64,000 nt of DNA from assembly GCA_016617855.1 (NCBI GenBank), contig JAECUM010091505.1:32068-96067 (forward strand), read 5' to 3'. Position 1 is the stretch's first letter. Each line of letters begins with the position of its first letter. The translations under genes were made by a program, and so were the position numbers. The notes beneath the pieces were generated by a model, which saw only the letters and a program-made list of their open reading frames with translations, was not told the origin of the DNA and did no database searches. The DNA is from Megalonaias nervosa. Its lineage: Eukaryota > Mollusca > Bivalvia > Unionida > Unionidae. Below, in pieces: positions 1-10,312 of this stretch.

Positions 1-2265
1 ACGGCGTGTGTCCAAAATTATTCGGAAAATCCCGTTTGCCGCGATAATATAGAGCCCGCGATAATACAGCGTTGGACCAATACTCATATTTGTACCCATA
101 TTTCGCGGACGGGATACTAACTTAAGCCTATGTGTATCAACGGAGCAGCTGGGTTTGGTTCACACCCGGCGCTTTTTCAGCCTACTAAAAAAAAATAAAA
201 AAAAAAAATAAATTAAAAAAAAAAAAAAATAAATAAATAAAAAAAATAAAAAGAACACATACTAAAGAATTTAAATATCCATCTTATTTAATACAAGAAT
301 TGCTGTGTATCATTGTAAAAATACTTGTATAATATCGTTTACCATCTTTATATGATTTTTTTTTTTTCATTTGAATCGTCGGCCATATTAGTTCAACATA
401 TAACTACTTCCGTTTTCAACCTCATTTTTGTATGCCATATAAGGATAATGTCGCCTTATTTGGAACCCTAAACAGACCGTAGTAGTATGGTATCTATTGA
501 ATAACATAACGTTGAATTATGGGTTATTATATTTGTATGGGAAAATATGAACGAGCTCTTTCTGAGTAATACTGCACGACCTTGGAAGTGCAGTATTAGT
601 CCCAAAAAAGCGAGTTCATATTTTCCCATACAAATGCAGTAACCTTTTCGTTATTCGTTTTTTCCTACCTAAGGCTTCATAATAAAGGAATACACAACAA
701 GAAACAAAGCAATTTAATTTATGCTTTATTTCAAATTAAATATACAACCATAGATGAATCAATACACGGTAACAATATTAATGCGCACACAGCATAGCCC
801 AGCGACCACTGAACTTCGTTGTGCGCTCGACAGTAGTTTAAAAACAAATTCGTTTTGGTTTACTTAAAACTGAAATCTAGAGTCATATGTTGAATGAATG
901 CACATTGAAAAAACTTTTCCATTTGGTCTGGAATGGATGGAGTTTGTTTTTCTGTTGATCCAACTCAATTCTGCTTTTCTGCTATTGATGATCTGGATTT
1001 ATTGGGTCAGTTCAATGCAATATGGAGAATGCGATTTCAGATGGAAATATAGTCGACATTACAGTACAGTTTCGTTGTGTATCGGGTTTTCCATGGCATT
1101 GGTAATATCATTCGTATTTGCAGAACTAAAGAAGCACATTTTAATGAAATTCAAGATGCACAAATGTAACTATATTTATTACCATTCTAATCACCAGCTA
1201 AAGAAGACATATACGTACGCCTTATCACTTGCATGCTCGCTGTTGGAGGACCCCAGCTATGATCTGTAAAATACATTATATGTCTTCTATTCCTAGCCTA
1301 ACATCGTATTAAAATAGTTAAACAGGGAAAATTACAAAGCAGCTGTTGCACGACCATCCATTTAGCCAGCGGAAATAGTACTTTTCCGTCGTCTTGGCTT
1401 AATGGCTCTGAGGCTCTTAGTTTCCTGCCAAAACTTTCAGTTGAATTTTGTTTTCTCGAATTTAGTGCTTTGACTGACTTGCAAAATGGGTCAGATAGAT
1501 ATGCGATAGTCCTTCGCCTCAGTATGCTTTTCTGTGCTATTTTATAGACCCTAGAGGGCACTGGTCATAGTCTGAACCGTTCTATTTGTGAAAAGATACG
1601 AATATTTCTCCTAAATAACCGTTTAAATGATCAGAATGGTATTTTCAGTTACTGTGTCTCTCATGTTTGTTGTTGACATTGCGAATATCACGTTCATTAG
1701 TTTGTTTGTTTGAAAGTTTCATTTTGTGACTCATTAAACTCGTCTACGTCGTTAACTTTATGAGCTCTACTTTCAAATGGACGAAACAGTTTGTTTAGTT
1801 CATCCACAAACAAATCCAATAAACCAAAAGCTAGAGTCTACTAAATGAGTGACATTGTTTGTTTACAAAGTAGTTTCTAATACACTATATTATTTTGAGA
1901 CAAACGTGTCGTATAGTATGAACAAAATATGGAAAATACGATTCTGTCTATGTAAAGTTAACGGAGAAAAAAATGAACACATAATAATATCCAAATATGG
2001 CATTGCGAGCCTTATTTTGAAAATGAATTACCATTTTAGACGGCTTGACATTTCCGTGTGGTGTGAGAGCCAACAGCCTATCGAAATGTTGGAATTCGCC
2101 GATAGTAGTGAAGGGGGGTAGTATAGGGACAATGGAAACTACATTACGGACACCCCCCCCCCCCACCCCCCGGGGCTCATATAGGGACACGATTTATAGG
2201 GACAAAAAATCACCCTGGGCTCATATAGGGACAATGGGAATTTTGTATAGCGACAAGACGAATGG
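1..2265. other. Left flank, no convincing gene
   Basis: AT-rich sequence with an A-rich low-complexity patch at about 186-262 and a C-run at about 2153-2168. Short TATAGGGACA-type repeats lie at about 2118-2250. A 123-codon frame at 898-1269 has hydrophobic stretches but no recognisable domain, neighbour or promoter, so it is not called as a gene. I cannot tell whether this stretch is host DNA or the outer part of element A. Confidence 0.5.
531..635. repeat. Nested inverted repeat (hairpin)
   Basis: Perfect 22-bp arms at 531-552 and 614-635 enclose a second perfect 11-bp stem (567-577 with 588-598). The two nested stems can fold as one interrupted hairpin. It could be a MITE remnant or a structured RNA site. 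No target-site duplication is evident. Confidence 0.7.
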
Positions 2266-2341
2266 AACAGGTAGGGTGACGTCACGGTACTGGACACTTG
2301 CAACAATGTAGCAAGTACCGTGACGTCATGCCACCTGTTTC
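2266..2341. promoter_or_regulatory. Imperfect palindrome with two CRE sites
   Basis: The arms at about 2266-2290 and 2316-2341 are inverted copies, each containing TGACGTCA (2277-2284 and 2321-2328) next to CGGTAC. TGACGTCA is the consensus CREB/ATF site. A third copy lies at 2885-2892 beside the TATA box of the next rightward gene. This could be an enhancer or the inner part of a terminal repeat of element A. Confidence 0.5.
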
Positions 2342-2427
2342 ATTTCTATACAAAGTTTTATGCATTCGCGTTCGTGTCAGTGGATAGTATAGCATGTTTT
2401 AAATTTGTTTAGGCAAGAAAGAATAAA

Positions 2428-2463
2428 TCTTTTCGAGGCAGTGGAGTGGCCCTGAAAAGGGCC
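2428..2463 (-). terminator. Histone-type 3' end: stem-loop plus purine box
   Basis: On the minus strand 2463-2448 reads GGCCCTTTTCAGGGCC, a 6-bp stem with a TTTC loop identical in architecture to the metazoan histone mRNA stem-loop. The loop lies 13 nt after the stop of the 2725-2477 gene. After 12 nt comes CGAAAAGA (2435-2428), which resembles a histone downstream element that pairs with U7 snRNA. Three further copies lie in this window. Confidence 0.8.
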
Positions 2464-2476
2464 TTTGGGTTTTATG

Positions 2477-2725
2477 TTAACACCAGTTTGTTAACATAGA
2501 GGGCATCTCACTGATCTTCTTCTCTTCCTCAAAACTTTGTCTAACCTCTGGACCGTAGATGAGGACTCGCTTCAGACAACCTTGTCTTTCCACATAGGTA
2601 ATTCTTTTCCAAACGCTTGTCTCGATGATCCTAACGATTCTCCATGATGTTTTCACATACATGGGTAAGTCCGTACGGAAAAAAAATGACGATACGAAAG
2701 TAGCCGATTCAACGTTGGTCCACAT
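2477..2725 (-). CDS. Small basic protein, leftmost gene of element A
   Basis: An 82-codon frame with an ATG start, read leftward and divergent from the 2958 gene. The product is rich in Arg, Lys, Val and aromatics with a Glu/Lys patch near the C-terminus. I recognise no domain. The case for a real gene is its position: the stop is followed 13 nt later by a perfect histone-type stem-loop and purine box on the same strand. The 230-bp divergent spacer holds CCAAT-like motifs. The role is unknown; an early regulator is a guess from position only. Confidence 0.55.
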   Translation of the reverse strand: MWTNVESATFVSSFFFRTDLPMYVKTSWRIVRIIETSVWKRITYVERQGCLKRVLIYGPEVRQSFEEEKKISEMPSMLTNWC

Positions 2726-2884
2726 CTTGTGACGAGGAACAGGTGAAGGGAATGAAGTGAACCGCGTTTTTTTACAGTGGAAGACCGAACCGAAACGGAT
2801 TGAAATTGTTCACCAATCCCAACACGCGTTACAAAATTCAGTCACTTCGAAGAGTCTGTCTTCCAATCCGAAGAGAGCTACCTG

Positions 2885-2906
2885 TGACGTCACATTCCCT
2901 ATATAG
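2885..2906 (+). promoter_or_regulatory. CRE plus TATA promoter
   Basis: TGACGTCA at 2885-2892 is followed directly by CTATATAG at about 2899-2906. The TATA box lies about 52 bp upstream of the ATG at 2958, a plausible spacing for a short leader. Confidence 0.6.
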
Positions 2907-2957
2907 GTGCATTAGCGTCTGTGCGCAGTGAATCGATGCGACATTGTTTTGTGAAAC

Positions 2958-3586
2958 ATGACTGAAACTAAGAAGACGATGAATTGGGGTGCACCGGCTG
3001 TGGAGAAGAAAAGCAATGGCATAGCAGCGGCTACCAAAGTTAACACAGCGCTACTTCCTGAAGAGGTCGATTTCAACTGGGATTTAGTAGATTTTCTGTC
3101 TTCGCAAGAATTTGTTCCAGAGTACCAGTACCTTCGCCACCTTCTCCTTCTTTACCACACGTCGAGGATTTTAAACAGAGACAGAAAGAAGAATTGGAGA
3201 AATCTTTACAACAGCAGAAAGAGGCAGAACAAGCATTTCTCCTTGAACAGCAACAGCGAGAAGAAGAGACAAGAAGGAAACGACAGGAGGAAGCAGCAGA
3301 GAAGAAACAAGGTCTAGGAGAGAAGGAGAACAGTGAACCTCAAACGGTAACGGTACTCTTGGACATATTGGCCGAGTTAAGAAGTCTGAAACAAATGTAT
3401 CAGACTTCTTTATTACGACCCAAGAGAAAAAGACCTTCCCGAGCCAAACAGTCCAACCCTGTTACTACACCGGAGATACCACCCCTAGTGATTCCTACCA
3501 AATCATTGACAGGAGCAAGTCCAGAAGTAGGCCTTGGCCGTGGCAAAGGTTTAAGGCAGTTAGAGTTGATTGCTTCTCGTTCCTAA
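2958..3586 (+). pseudogene. Coiled-coil protein with acidic N-terminal segment (one frameshift)
   Basis: The reading frame opens at ATG 2958 and runs into a second frame, with the switch somewhere in about 3095-3190; the second frame ends at 3586. The N-terminal part holds an acidic, aromatic stretch (FNWDLVDFLSSQEF) resembling activation domains. It is followed by a Pro/Ser segment, a Glu/Gln/Lys-rich coiled coil, a short leucine-rich segment and a basic patch (RPKRKRPSRAK) that looks like a nuclear signal. A histone-type 3' end follows 30 nt after the stop. The layout suggests a nuclear regulator, but I know no homologue. The coiled coil recalls the genes at 22331 and 23496. Confidence 0.55.
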
Positions 3587-3616
3587 GTTTGTTCTAAGAA
3601 AAAACAAACACCCAAC

Positions 3617-3654
3617 GGTCCTTTTCAGGGCCACTCACTTCTTTCGAAAAGAGA
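3617..3654 (+). terminator. Histone-type 3' end: stem-loop plus purine box
   Basis: 3617-3632 reads GGTCCTTTTCAGGGCC (6-bp stem with one G-U pair, TTTC loop), then ACTCA. CGAAAAGAGA begins at 3645, exactly 12 nt after the stem. It sits 30 nt downstream of the stop of the 2958-3586 gene. Confidence 0.8.
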
Positions 3655-3930
3655 TAATATTCATTTTGCCAAAATCAATTAAAACTCAAAAATCCCTTGG
3701 TTAACCCTACGATATACGTGTTGTGATTGCATGAGTGTAGGTCCTTATTATTCTAAATAATCAAAACCAAGAGACACTTACGTTTTTTTCAGTCTGGTCT
3801 ATTCTGGTACAAATATTTACAATTCAATATCACAACACAACATAACACAATACTTTTTAAAAATTCATAGACTTCTTCTGTGTCTTTTTTGTCTTCTTTC
3901 ACTCTCTCTGTTTTCTGATTTTCGTCACTT
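3655..3930. other. Short intergenic spacer
   Basis: AT-rich, between the histone-type end of the 2958 gene and the convergent zinc-knuckle gene. It contains no frame or repeat that I recognise. Confidence 0.5.
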
Positions 3931-4345
3931 TCACAGTTTTTTCCTGCTCTTCTTCCTCACTTTTTCTCGTCTTCTTTTCTTTTCTGTCTTCTCTTTCTGA
4001 AAGTGTCGGGGTTCGTCATTTGCCGAGGGCACCTCTTCTTCTTCCTCCTCCTCCTGCTCCTGTTGTTTCTCCGGGCAGTCTGAAGACCAATGTCCTTTCT
4101 CTTGACAATGATAGCAGGTATCTTGACTTTTGTCTCTTCTGACACTGGTCTTGCTTTTTGACGATCTGGACATTCTGTAGCCAAATGCCCTTTCTTCTGA
4201 CAGATATAGCATGTATCTTGACTTTTATCTGGAAAGGAGGAAGAGTAGTCCGTCGGCTTGTCTGAAGAAAACTTTCTTATGACACCTTTTCAAAGCTCTA
4301 ATCAGAAGTTCGATTTGTGTGGGTTCTTCCAACGTGCTGGTCAGC
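3931..4345 (-). pseudogene. Zinc-knuckle (CCHC) protein, frameshifted
   Basis: Two CX2CX4HX4C zinc knuckles lie on the minus strand: CYICQKKGHLATEC near 4213-4172 and CYHCQEKGHWSSDC near 4115-4074. Each is preceded by the same DKSQDTC-type lead, so they are an internal duplication. They sit in different frames, so at least one frameshift lies between them, and another break lies upstream near 4280. The tail is Glu-rich then Lys/Arg-rich. CCHC knuckles usually bind single-stranded nucleic acid. A minus-strand TATA box at about 4394-4384 is its likely promoter. Confidence 0.6.
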
Positions 4346-4383
4346 TTGAGAGCGAAATGAATACTGAGAGGGAAGGCAGCAAC

Positions 4384-4420
4384 CCTTTATATATACACTG
4401 AGCCTGACATGGATATATAG
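4384..4420. promoter_or_regulatory. Divergent TATA pair between zinc-knuckle gene and PolB
   Basis: A minus-strand TATATAAAGGG (4394-4384) faces the zinc-knuckle gene. A plus-strand GGATATATAGG (4411-4421) lies about 50 bp before the PolB ATG at 4467. Confidence 0.55.
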
Positions 4421-4466
4421 GGATCCATGGCGTTTCAAATGTAGTCATTTGACTTTTGCAGTCAAG

Positions 4467-7400
4467 ATGAAACGATCGCATCATTTCGTAAAGAAAGGAG
4501 AAGAAAGTAAGAGGCAGAAACGTGATTTATCGCCTCGCACAGTAGCTGAAGTCTTTGCTCAAATTCATGGCAGCGATTTTGAAGATGACATGAGTGAACC
4601 AGAATCCAGACCCAGAGAGTCTACACCAAATCAAAGTCCATCAACACCAATAAACCCTGAAATGTACTGCCACATTCGAGAGACGGACAAACGCTCCTCT
4701 AGAAAATTTAGAACCACAGCCTACACGTACACAGTAAAGTTTAAAGATTTCGAGTCCGACGTACCGTTGGAAAAAGCAGAGGGGTTCATCACCAATGTGT
4801 GGGATTCTTTGTTAACCACACTGAAACAGAAATGTGAATCCAAAGAAGACGATCGCTTGAGACTTTCCATTCATCACGACAGTTAGAAGTCCCCCGTTCG
4901 GATCGAGTTTAGCAGCTCGGCAGAATTGACACCTTCCAAAGTGATGGACAAGATTCAACACGTACAACAATCCAACGACAAGTTTCACATCACCGACGGA
5001 AAAGCGACTCTGTTCATGAACCACGTGTCTCTTCCCCAAGGAACAGGACGTGGCAAAAAGGTGTTATTGGTAGACAATCTTCGCAGCATCAAGCGCAGCC
5101 TCGTCCGAATTAAAAACACTCAAGACAAGATGTGTTTAGCTCGTGCCATTTTGGTGGGACGAACGTATTCCAACAAGAACGACACGGCAGAATGGAAAGG
5201 AGCCTGGAAAACTATTCGAAAATCTAGCCGAGCCAAACAACAAAGAGAAGCAGAACTCCTATTACAGCAAGCGGGGCTATCCAAAGACACACCCTGTGGC
5301 ATTCCTGAAATGCAAACATTGCAAGACGTCTTGGCTCCACGCTACACCTGGAAAGTACATCCTCAAGAATTGCGCCGACCTCTGTTGTTTAGAGGCAAAA
5401 ATTTCAAAGACGGAAAATACATTCACGTCTATCATCACGATGAACATTTCGATGCCATTACCAGTATCACTGCATTCCTGGGATACAGTTATTACTGTGA
5501 GAAATGTGACTATGGCTATAACAATCGATAGCAACACAAGCATTGTGGATAGAAATGTGAGGGATATTTAGCCTCTAAGCCCTGTCTGGACCAAGGACAA
5601 GAACGAGTGCATTGCCCAGCTTGTCAGCGCACGTTTTTCAGCCCTTTCTGTTACCAACATCTAAAGACGCAAGGTTCACAGCAGAAAAGTGCTTGTCAGC
5701 TCCTGAGATTGTGCCCTACTTGTGGACAAGGCATACGTACTAATAATGCCAAGGAGCACGTATGTTCAGGAAAGAAGCGATGTCACATTTGTCACCTAAT
5801 CGTGGACTTGGAACACCAATGCTACATTCAAAACTACCTATCCAAACATGAAGAAGAAGATAATGACCAGAAGAAAGGCCATTTCATCTTTTTCGATTTC
5901 GAATGCATGCAAGAGACTGGCATTCACATTCCTAATTTCTGCGTTGCTCATCGAGCGTTTGAGAAGTGCATCCAAGAGCCTATCTTTACTCATTGCCCTC
6001 ACTGTAGCAAGATTCCTGGAGGATGTGAAAAAAAATCTTTCGGGGACCGAACACGCTAGCCGATTTCGCCCAATGGATTTTAAACCCGATTGATGAGACG
6101 TGGAGCCAAGAAGACATCGAACGTTACGGAGATTGTCATCGCTATGCTACGGTGATGGCTCACAATTTCTCGGGATATGATCGACAGTTTCTTTCGAGAT
6201 ACTATATGAAACAAAGTACTGAAGGCCCTAAAGTGACTTTGAACGGAGCCAAAATCATTTCCATGCAAGTGGGTCAAGTGCAGTTTAAAGATTCGATGAG
6301 TTAGTTGGCCATGCCTTTGAGCCGCATGCCTAAAACGTTTGGAATGGCAGAAATGACCAAAGGCTATTTTCCACACTTTTTCAATACAGAAGCCAATCAA
6401 CACGCCGTTCTACCCCATTTGCCTGAGGCTCACTACTACGACCCCGACAACATGCGTACCGAACAACGAGAAGCTTTCTACGCTTGGTACCAGACTCACG
6501 CCTCGGACCCTTTTGACTTTCAGGAAGAAATGTTAAAATATTGTCGTTCCGACGTGGACATTTTACGGCGTTGCTGTGGAAAATTTCGAGAACTGTTCAT
6601 GTAACACGGAGGGATCGATCCTTTGAAAGAAGCCTGCACCATTGCCAAAGCGTGTTCCTTAGTGTATCGCCAACGATTTATGCCCGAAAACACCCTAGCT
6701 GTCATCAGTCCTCAAACAACCAATTTTGTCAAACGTCAATACTCGGTCAAAGCCCTACGCTGGTTATATTACTTGTGTGACAAGGAGGACAAATGGATCC
6801 AACACGCTCGCAACGGAGGAGGCGAAAAAGCCGTCGGAAGGTATTCAGTAGATGGCTGGGACTTGGAAAACCCCAAGATCGTGTACGAGTTTAACGGGTT
6901 CCTATTTCACGGATGTCCTATCTGCTACCCTCAACGTAACACTAAAAATCAGTTTTTACAACGGACCATGGAAAACTTGTACCAGGCCACTTGTCAGCGA
7001 CGCTTGAAGTTAGAAGAGCAAGGATACCAAGTGGTAGAAATGTGGGAACACGAGTACGATCACCGATTGAAAACCGATCCCGAGTTTAAGCGCATCGTGG
7101 AAAGTTACAAGCTAGTGGACCCACTGAACCCAAGGGACAGTTTGTACGGAGGACGGACGAATGCCACCTGTTTGCTATACCAGACCGACGAGGAGAAAGG
7201 AGAGGAAATCAGATACTTGGACGTGTGTTCTCTGTATCCGTACGTGTGCAAATATTGTCACTTTCCCGCAGGGCACCCACAATTGCCGACGGAAAACATT
7301 GACGTGAACAATATTAGACAATACGAAGGATTGATCAAGTGCAAAGTCTTGCCTCCCACGTACTTGTACCATCCCGTTTTACCACATCATTGCCAAGGAA

Positions 7401-8545
7401 AACTGATGTTTCCCTTGTGTCGTACTTGTGCCGAAACGTGCAACCAAGACCAACCTTGTCAGCACACTCTGGAAGAACGCGCCTTGACGGGAACGTGGGT
7501 CAGCGTGGAATTGTTTAAAGCTCTGGACTTGGGATACTAACTGTTTGAAGTGTACGAAATTTACCACTTTCCCAAGACAGAAAAATACCACAAGGGCGAC
7601 GAGACTCAGAAAGGCATTTTTGCAGACTACGTGAATGCCTTTTTGAAACTAAAACAAGAAGCTAGTGGCTATCCTTCCTCCTGCCACACTCCCGAAGACC
7701 AAAAGAAATTCAAAGAGAAATACTAGCAGCAGGAGGGCATCACTTTAGACCACGTCGAGAAAAACGAAGGAAGGCGATCGTTTGCCAAAGTGATGTTAAA
7801 TTGTTTGTGGGGCAAAATGGCACAACGACCGTGTTTCCCCAAGACGGAGTATTTGACAGAACCTTCCCGCTACTTTCAGATGATTCACGACAAAACCAAA
7901 TACATGAAACACGTGGACGTCCTTCGTGAGGACTTGATCTTAGTCAATTACGAGGAAGAACTGGACTTTGTAGAAGCCGACGAATTTGGAAATGTCATCA
8001 TTGCGGCTTACGTGACAGCCCATGCTCGCTTAAAACTGTACGAAGCTTTAGAACTATTAGGAGATCGTGTGCTGTATTTTGACACGGACAGTTGCATCTA
8101 CATTGATCGCCTGGGTCAGCCTCACCCTGTCATCGAAGGAGACCGTTTAGGAGCCTGGACGGACGAGCATCCCGACCACAAGATTCTAAGTTTTGCAAGT
8201 GGAGGTCCCAAAAATTACGGCTACGAATACCGTAACCCACAAGGAGAAGTGTACACGGAGTGCAAAGTGAAAGGATTGACTCTCAATTATCGCACCAGTC
8301 AACTGGTAAACTTTGGCGTCTTGAAAGAAGCCTTGCAGTCTGGAGAGGATGGAAATTTTAAAGTGACCACCCACGAACCGCACAAGATTGTACGTTTATC
8401 CACACACCAAATCGTTAGCCGACCCTTGGAAAAAGTCTATCAAATCGTGTACCAGAAGCGAGTACGGCTTCCCAATCACTTTACTTTACCGTACGGTCAC
8501 ACTGATATTGGCGAGCATATAAAAAGGGACAACATTCAAGACTGA
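4467..8545 (+). pseudogene. polB: Protein-primed DNA polymerase B of element A (multiple breaks)
   Basis: Replicative DNA polymerase of the Polinton type, spanning about 1,360 codons. Cys/His zinc-finger pairs lie around 5490-5830. Exonuclease motifs are FDFEC (about 5896), HNFSGYD (about 6160) and YCRSDVDIL (about 6538). Polymerase motifs are the LYP-containing motif A (about 7220), KVMLNCLWGK (about 7788) and DTDS (about 8080). In-frame stops occur at 4884, 5529, 5550, 6302, 6602, 7538 and 7724, all TAG or TAA. One frameshift lies beside the 8-A run at 6028-6035. All catalytic motifs survive, so decay is recent or partly artefactual. It ends with TGA at 8543-8545. Confidence 0.9.
8518..8525 (+). 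promoter_or_regulatory. TATA box before the BIR gene
   Basis: TATAAAAA lies inside the last codons of PolB, 57 bp upstream of the ATG at 8582. The same arrangement recurs before the ATPase and core genes of this element. Confidence 0.55.
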
Positions 8546-8581
8546 TAGTTCATTGTGACTACAAACGCCAAGCGAGAAAAA

Positions 8582-9193
8582 ATGAATCCTTTCACACATC
8601 AAGTATCCAGCAAGAGTAAACTCGAGTACGATGCTGTGCCTTGCGATGGCATTGATGCCGTACGCTATGACCTTAGCGATTCAGTACCACATCATCATGG
8701 GAACTTTGCTATAACTACTACTACCATACCTACCATGGAAAGTGATGCTGTGCGTGTCAAACCTGATGGATGCGAAAGCGATGCCACTCGTTATCGCACA
8801 CCATTTCACTTTACTGGTTTTCATGGTGGATGTCATCCTAATGAAACCATGCGACTACCACCCTACGGATGTCATGTAAAACTGAGTAGACTCCTGCATA
8901 TTTCACCGTACCCTCATCGAAATGAACCTGTGAAAGACGAATATTCGTTCCCTGTGCGTTTGCCAGAATACTGTGACTTTGAAAGTCGGATCCAAACCTT
9001 CCAAGGAAAATGGCCAAAATATCTGGGAGGACCTACCCCCGAAGAATTAGCTAGAGCTAGATTTATCTACTTGGGCGAAGGGGATAAAGTCAAGTGCTTC
9101 AGTTGCGGTGTGTCACTTCACGCGTGGGAGAAGAAAGATTGCGCTTACCTGGAACATGCTCGATGGTCTCCAGTTGTCACTACCTACCTTTAG
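8582..9193 (+). CDS. BIR-domain (IAP-like) protein, C-terminus frameshifted
   Basis: ATG 8582 is chosen because a TATA box lies 57 bp upstream. The first about 120 residues are low-complexity, His/Asp/Thr-rich and unrecognised. The C-terminal part is a baculovirus IAP repeat: SRIQTFQGKWP, then ARFIYLGEGDKVKCFSCG, then LHAWEKKDCAYLEH. The CX2CX16H zinc ligands are present. The fourth ligand, a Cys expected seven residues after the His, is absent from this frame but present a few bases on in another frame, so a one-base shift at about 9168-9175 has truncated the domain. IAPs block caspases; an anti-apoptotic role is inferred from the family. Confidence 0.75.
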   Translation: MNPFTHQVSSKSKLEYDAVPCDGIDAVRYDLSDSVPHHHGNFAITTTTIPTMESDAVRVKPDGCESDATRYRTPFHFTGFHGGCHPNETMRLPPYGCHVKLSRLLHISPYPHRNEPVKDEYSFPVRLPEYCDFESRIQTFQGKWPKYLGGPTPEELARARFIYLGEGDKVKCFSCGVSLHAWEKKDCAYLEHARWSPVVTTYL

Positions 9194-9222
9194 TGGGACC
9201 TTGTCATTGAAGTGGGTCTACC

Positions 9223-9612
9223 ATGTCGTGTAAGAAACCAGCTACGGGGCTAAGAGTCAAACATTGGACAACCCCTAGACAAGTATTTAAACCCCATGTA
9301 GAAAATAATCTTCAAACATTACCAATCGAATTGCAAGAGAAGATCTACAAGGAAATTTGGCAGGGACTTGCCAGAGCCAAATCTCAATTAGTGACTGTAG
9401 AGCTTTTTTGTCGAGAAATTCACAAGAAGAAATTGACCAAAGTCAACAAGCAAGTCCGACTTCTCTGGATCAAGGGTGCGTTCGTTCTACTATTTCGCTT
9501 TAGACCATTTACATTTGAAGATTTTATTGACATTCTTGACGGTTTCCTGGAATGGCAGTGGCCAGAAATTACTCACTACGTTCATTACTTTCGATCTAGG
9601 AGAAGTGTTTGA
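9223..9612 (+). CDS. F-box-like small protein 1
   Basis: An intact 129-residue frame starting at ATG 9223. Residues about 33-47 (LPIELQEKIYKEIWQ) fit the start of an F-box (LPxEL..kI), the motif that binds SKP1 in SCF ubiquitin ligases. The rest is basic and aromatic without a known substrate-binding domain. The next gene begins with the same motif (LPVELRERIYREF), so the two are paralogues or share a domain. Viral F-box proteins commonly redirect host ubiquitination; that role is an inference here. The stop (TGA 9610-9612) is 5 bp before the next ATG. Confidence 0.55.
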   Translation: MSCKKPATGLRVKHWTTPRQVFKPHVENNLQTLPIELQEKIYKEIWQGLARAKSQLVTVELFCREIHKKKLTKVNKQVRLLWIKGAFVLLFRFRPFTFEDFIDILDGFLEWQWPEITHYVHYFRSRRSV

Positions 9613-9617
9613 CTGAC

Positions 9618-10112
9618 ATGGTTATGGATACTTTGCAAGAGAACATTCATGGCTTGCCTGTGGAATTGAGAGAACGCATTTACCGTGAGTTCGTCAAAAT
9701 ACAAGTGAAAAGCAAAGAACCATTGCATCCGTTACGTCACCGATGTTTAAACCACTGGTACCTGAATGCTATAAGAGGACTGATTCATGTGAAAGCGTTC
9801 CATTGGTCAGACATTGTTCAGCTGGACGAGAACCAGAAGACATTGGTTGTCACTCTTCCTTCAACTTACAAGGTGGCCATACTACAACGAATTCCAGAGG
9901 AAGAGTTAGAGGAGTACCAAAATCTTTTACGCTACCAAATTTTGTCTGTAGTGGAAAATTCTGTACGGTGTGTAGTGTGTGAACTAGTGACTAAAAAATT
10001 TGGATTCGCTACTGGAGTACGATTAGCTCTGTGCAAAAAGTACACTTATTACCTCCGACAAAAAAGAGGGTATAAAAACGGACGACCATGCCACGACCTT
10101 TATCATTCGTGA
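9618..10112 (+). CDS. F-box-like small protein 2
   Basis: A 164-residue frame from ATG 9618 (a second ATG lies at 9624). The N-terminal LPVELRERIYREF resembles an F-box start and matches the preceding gene. The C-terminal half holds a hydrophobic segment (YQNLLRYQILSVVENSVRCV) and a VVCELVT block that recurs, diverged, in the next small gene. It overlaps the 10088 gene by 25 bp. A TATAAAA at 10073 lies inside its coding sequence. No definite function is known. Confidence 0.5.
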   Translation: MVMDTLQENIHGLPVELRERIYREFVKIQVKSKEPLHPLRHRCLNHWYLNAIRGLIHVKAFHWSDIVQLDENQKTLVVTLPSTYKVAILQRIPEEELEEYQNLLRYQILSVVENSVRCVVCELVTKKFGFATGVRLALCKKYTYYLRQKRGYKNGRPCHDLYHS

Positions 10113-10312
10113 TACAACAGATTCCGTGGAAGGAAATCAATGACACTATTGAAACAGTAGAGGATTACCATTGCCTTTTACGAGAACTGTCTCCATTGAA
10201 TTGGGGTCGACGTGTAGTGTGTGTCTTAGTGACTTGCTTTCTGGGATTTCGTTTATCAGCTGATTCCTTGTGGACTCTTTACGAACAGTACCTACTACTC
10301 CAAAAAACATGA
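10088..10312 (+). CDS. Small protein related to the C-terminus of the preceding gene
   Basis: A 74-residue frame with ATG 10088. Its DYHCLLREL and VVCVLVTCFLGF blocks align with EYQNLLRYQ and VVCELVTKKFGF of the 9618 gene, so it looks like a partial duplication lacking the F-box part. Its TGA overlaps the next ATG (ATGA at 10309-10312), a compact arrangement typical of viral genes. The function is unknown. Confidence 0.45.
   Translation: MPRPLSFVIQQIPWKEINDTIETVEDYHCLLRELSPLNWGRRVVCVLVTCFLGFRLSADSLWTLYEQYLLLQKT

Noticed and set aside
898..1269. 123-codon frame in the left flank
   Set aside because: Hydrophobic but without domain, promoter, splice signals or related copy; no better than chance in AT-rich DNA.
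2440..2470. Reading the left stem-loop as a rho-independent terminator
   Set aside because: Eukaryotic context, no T-run after the stem, and a histone-type purine box at fixed distance fit better.
4467..8545. Alternative genetic code (TAR as Gln) in element A
   Set aside because: Neighbouring intact genes stop at TAA and TAG normally, and several PolB stops fall where family members have residues other than Gln; decay by substitution is simpler.
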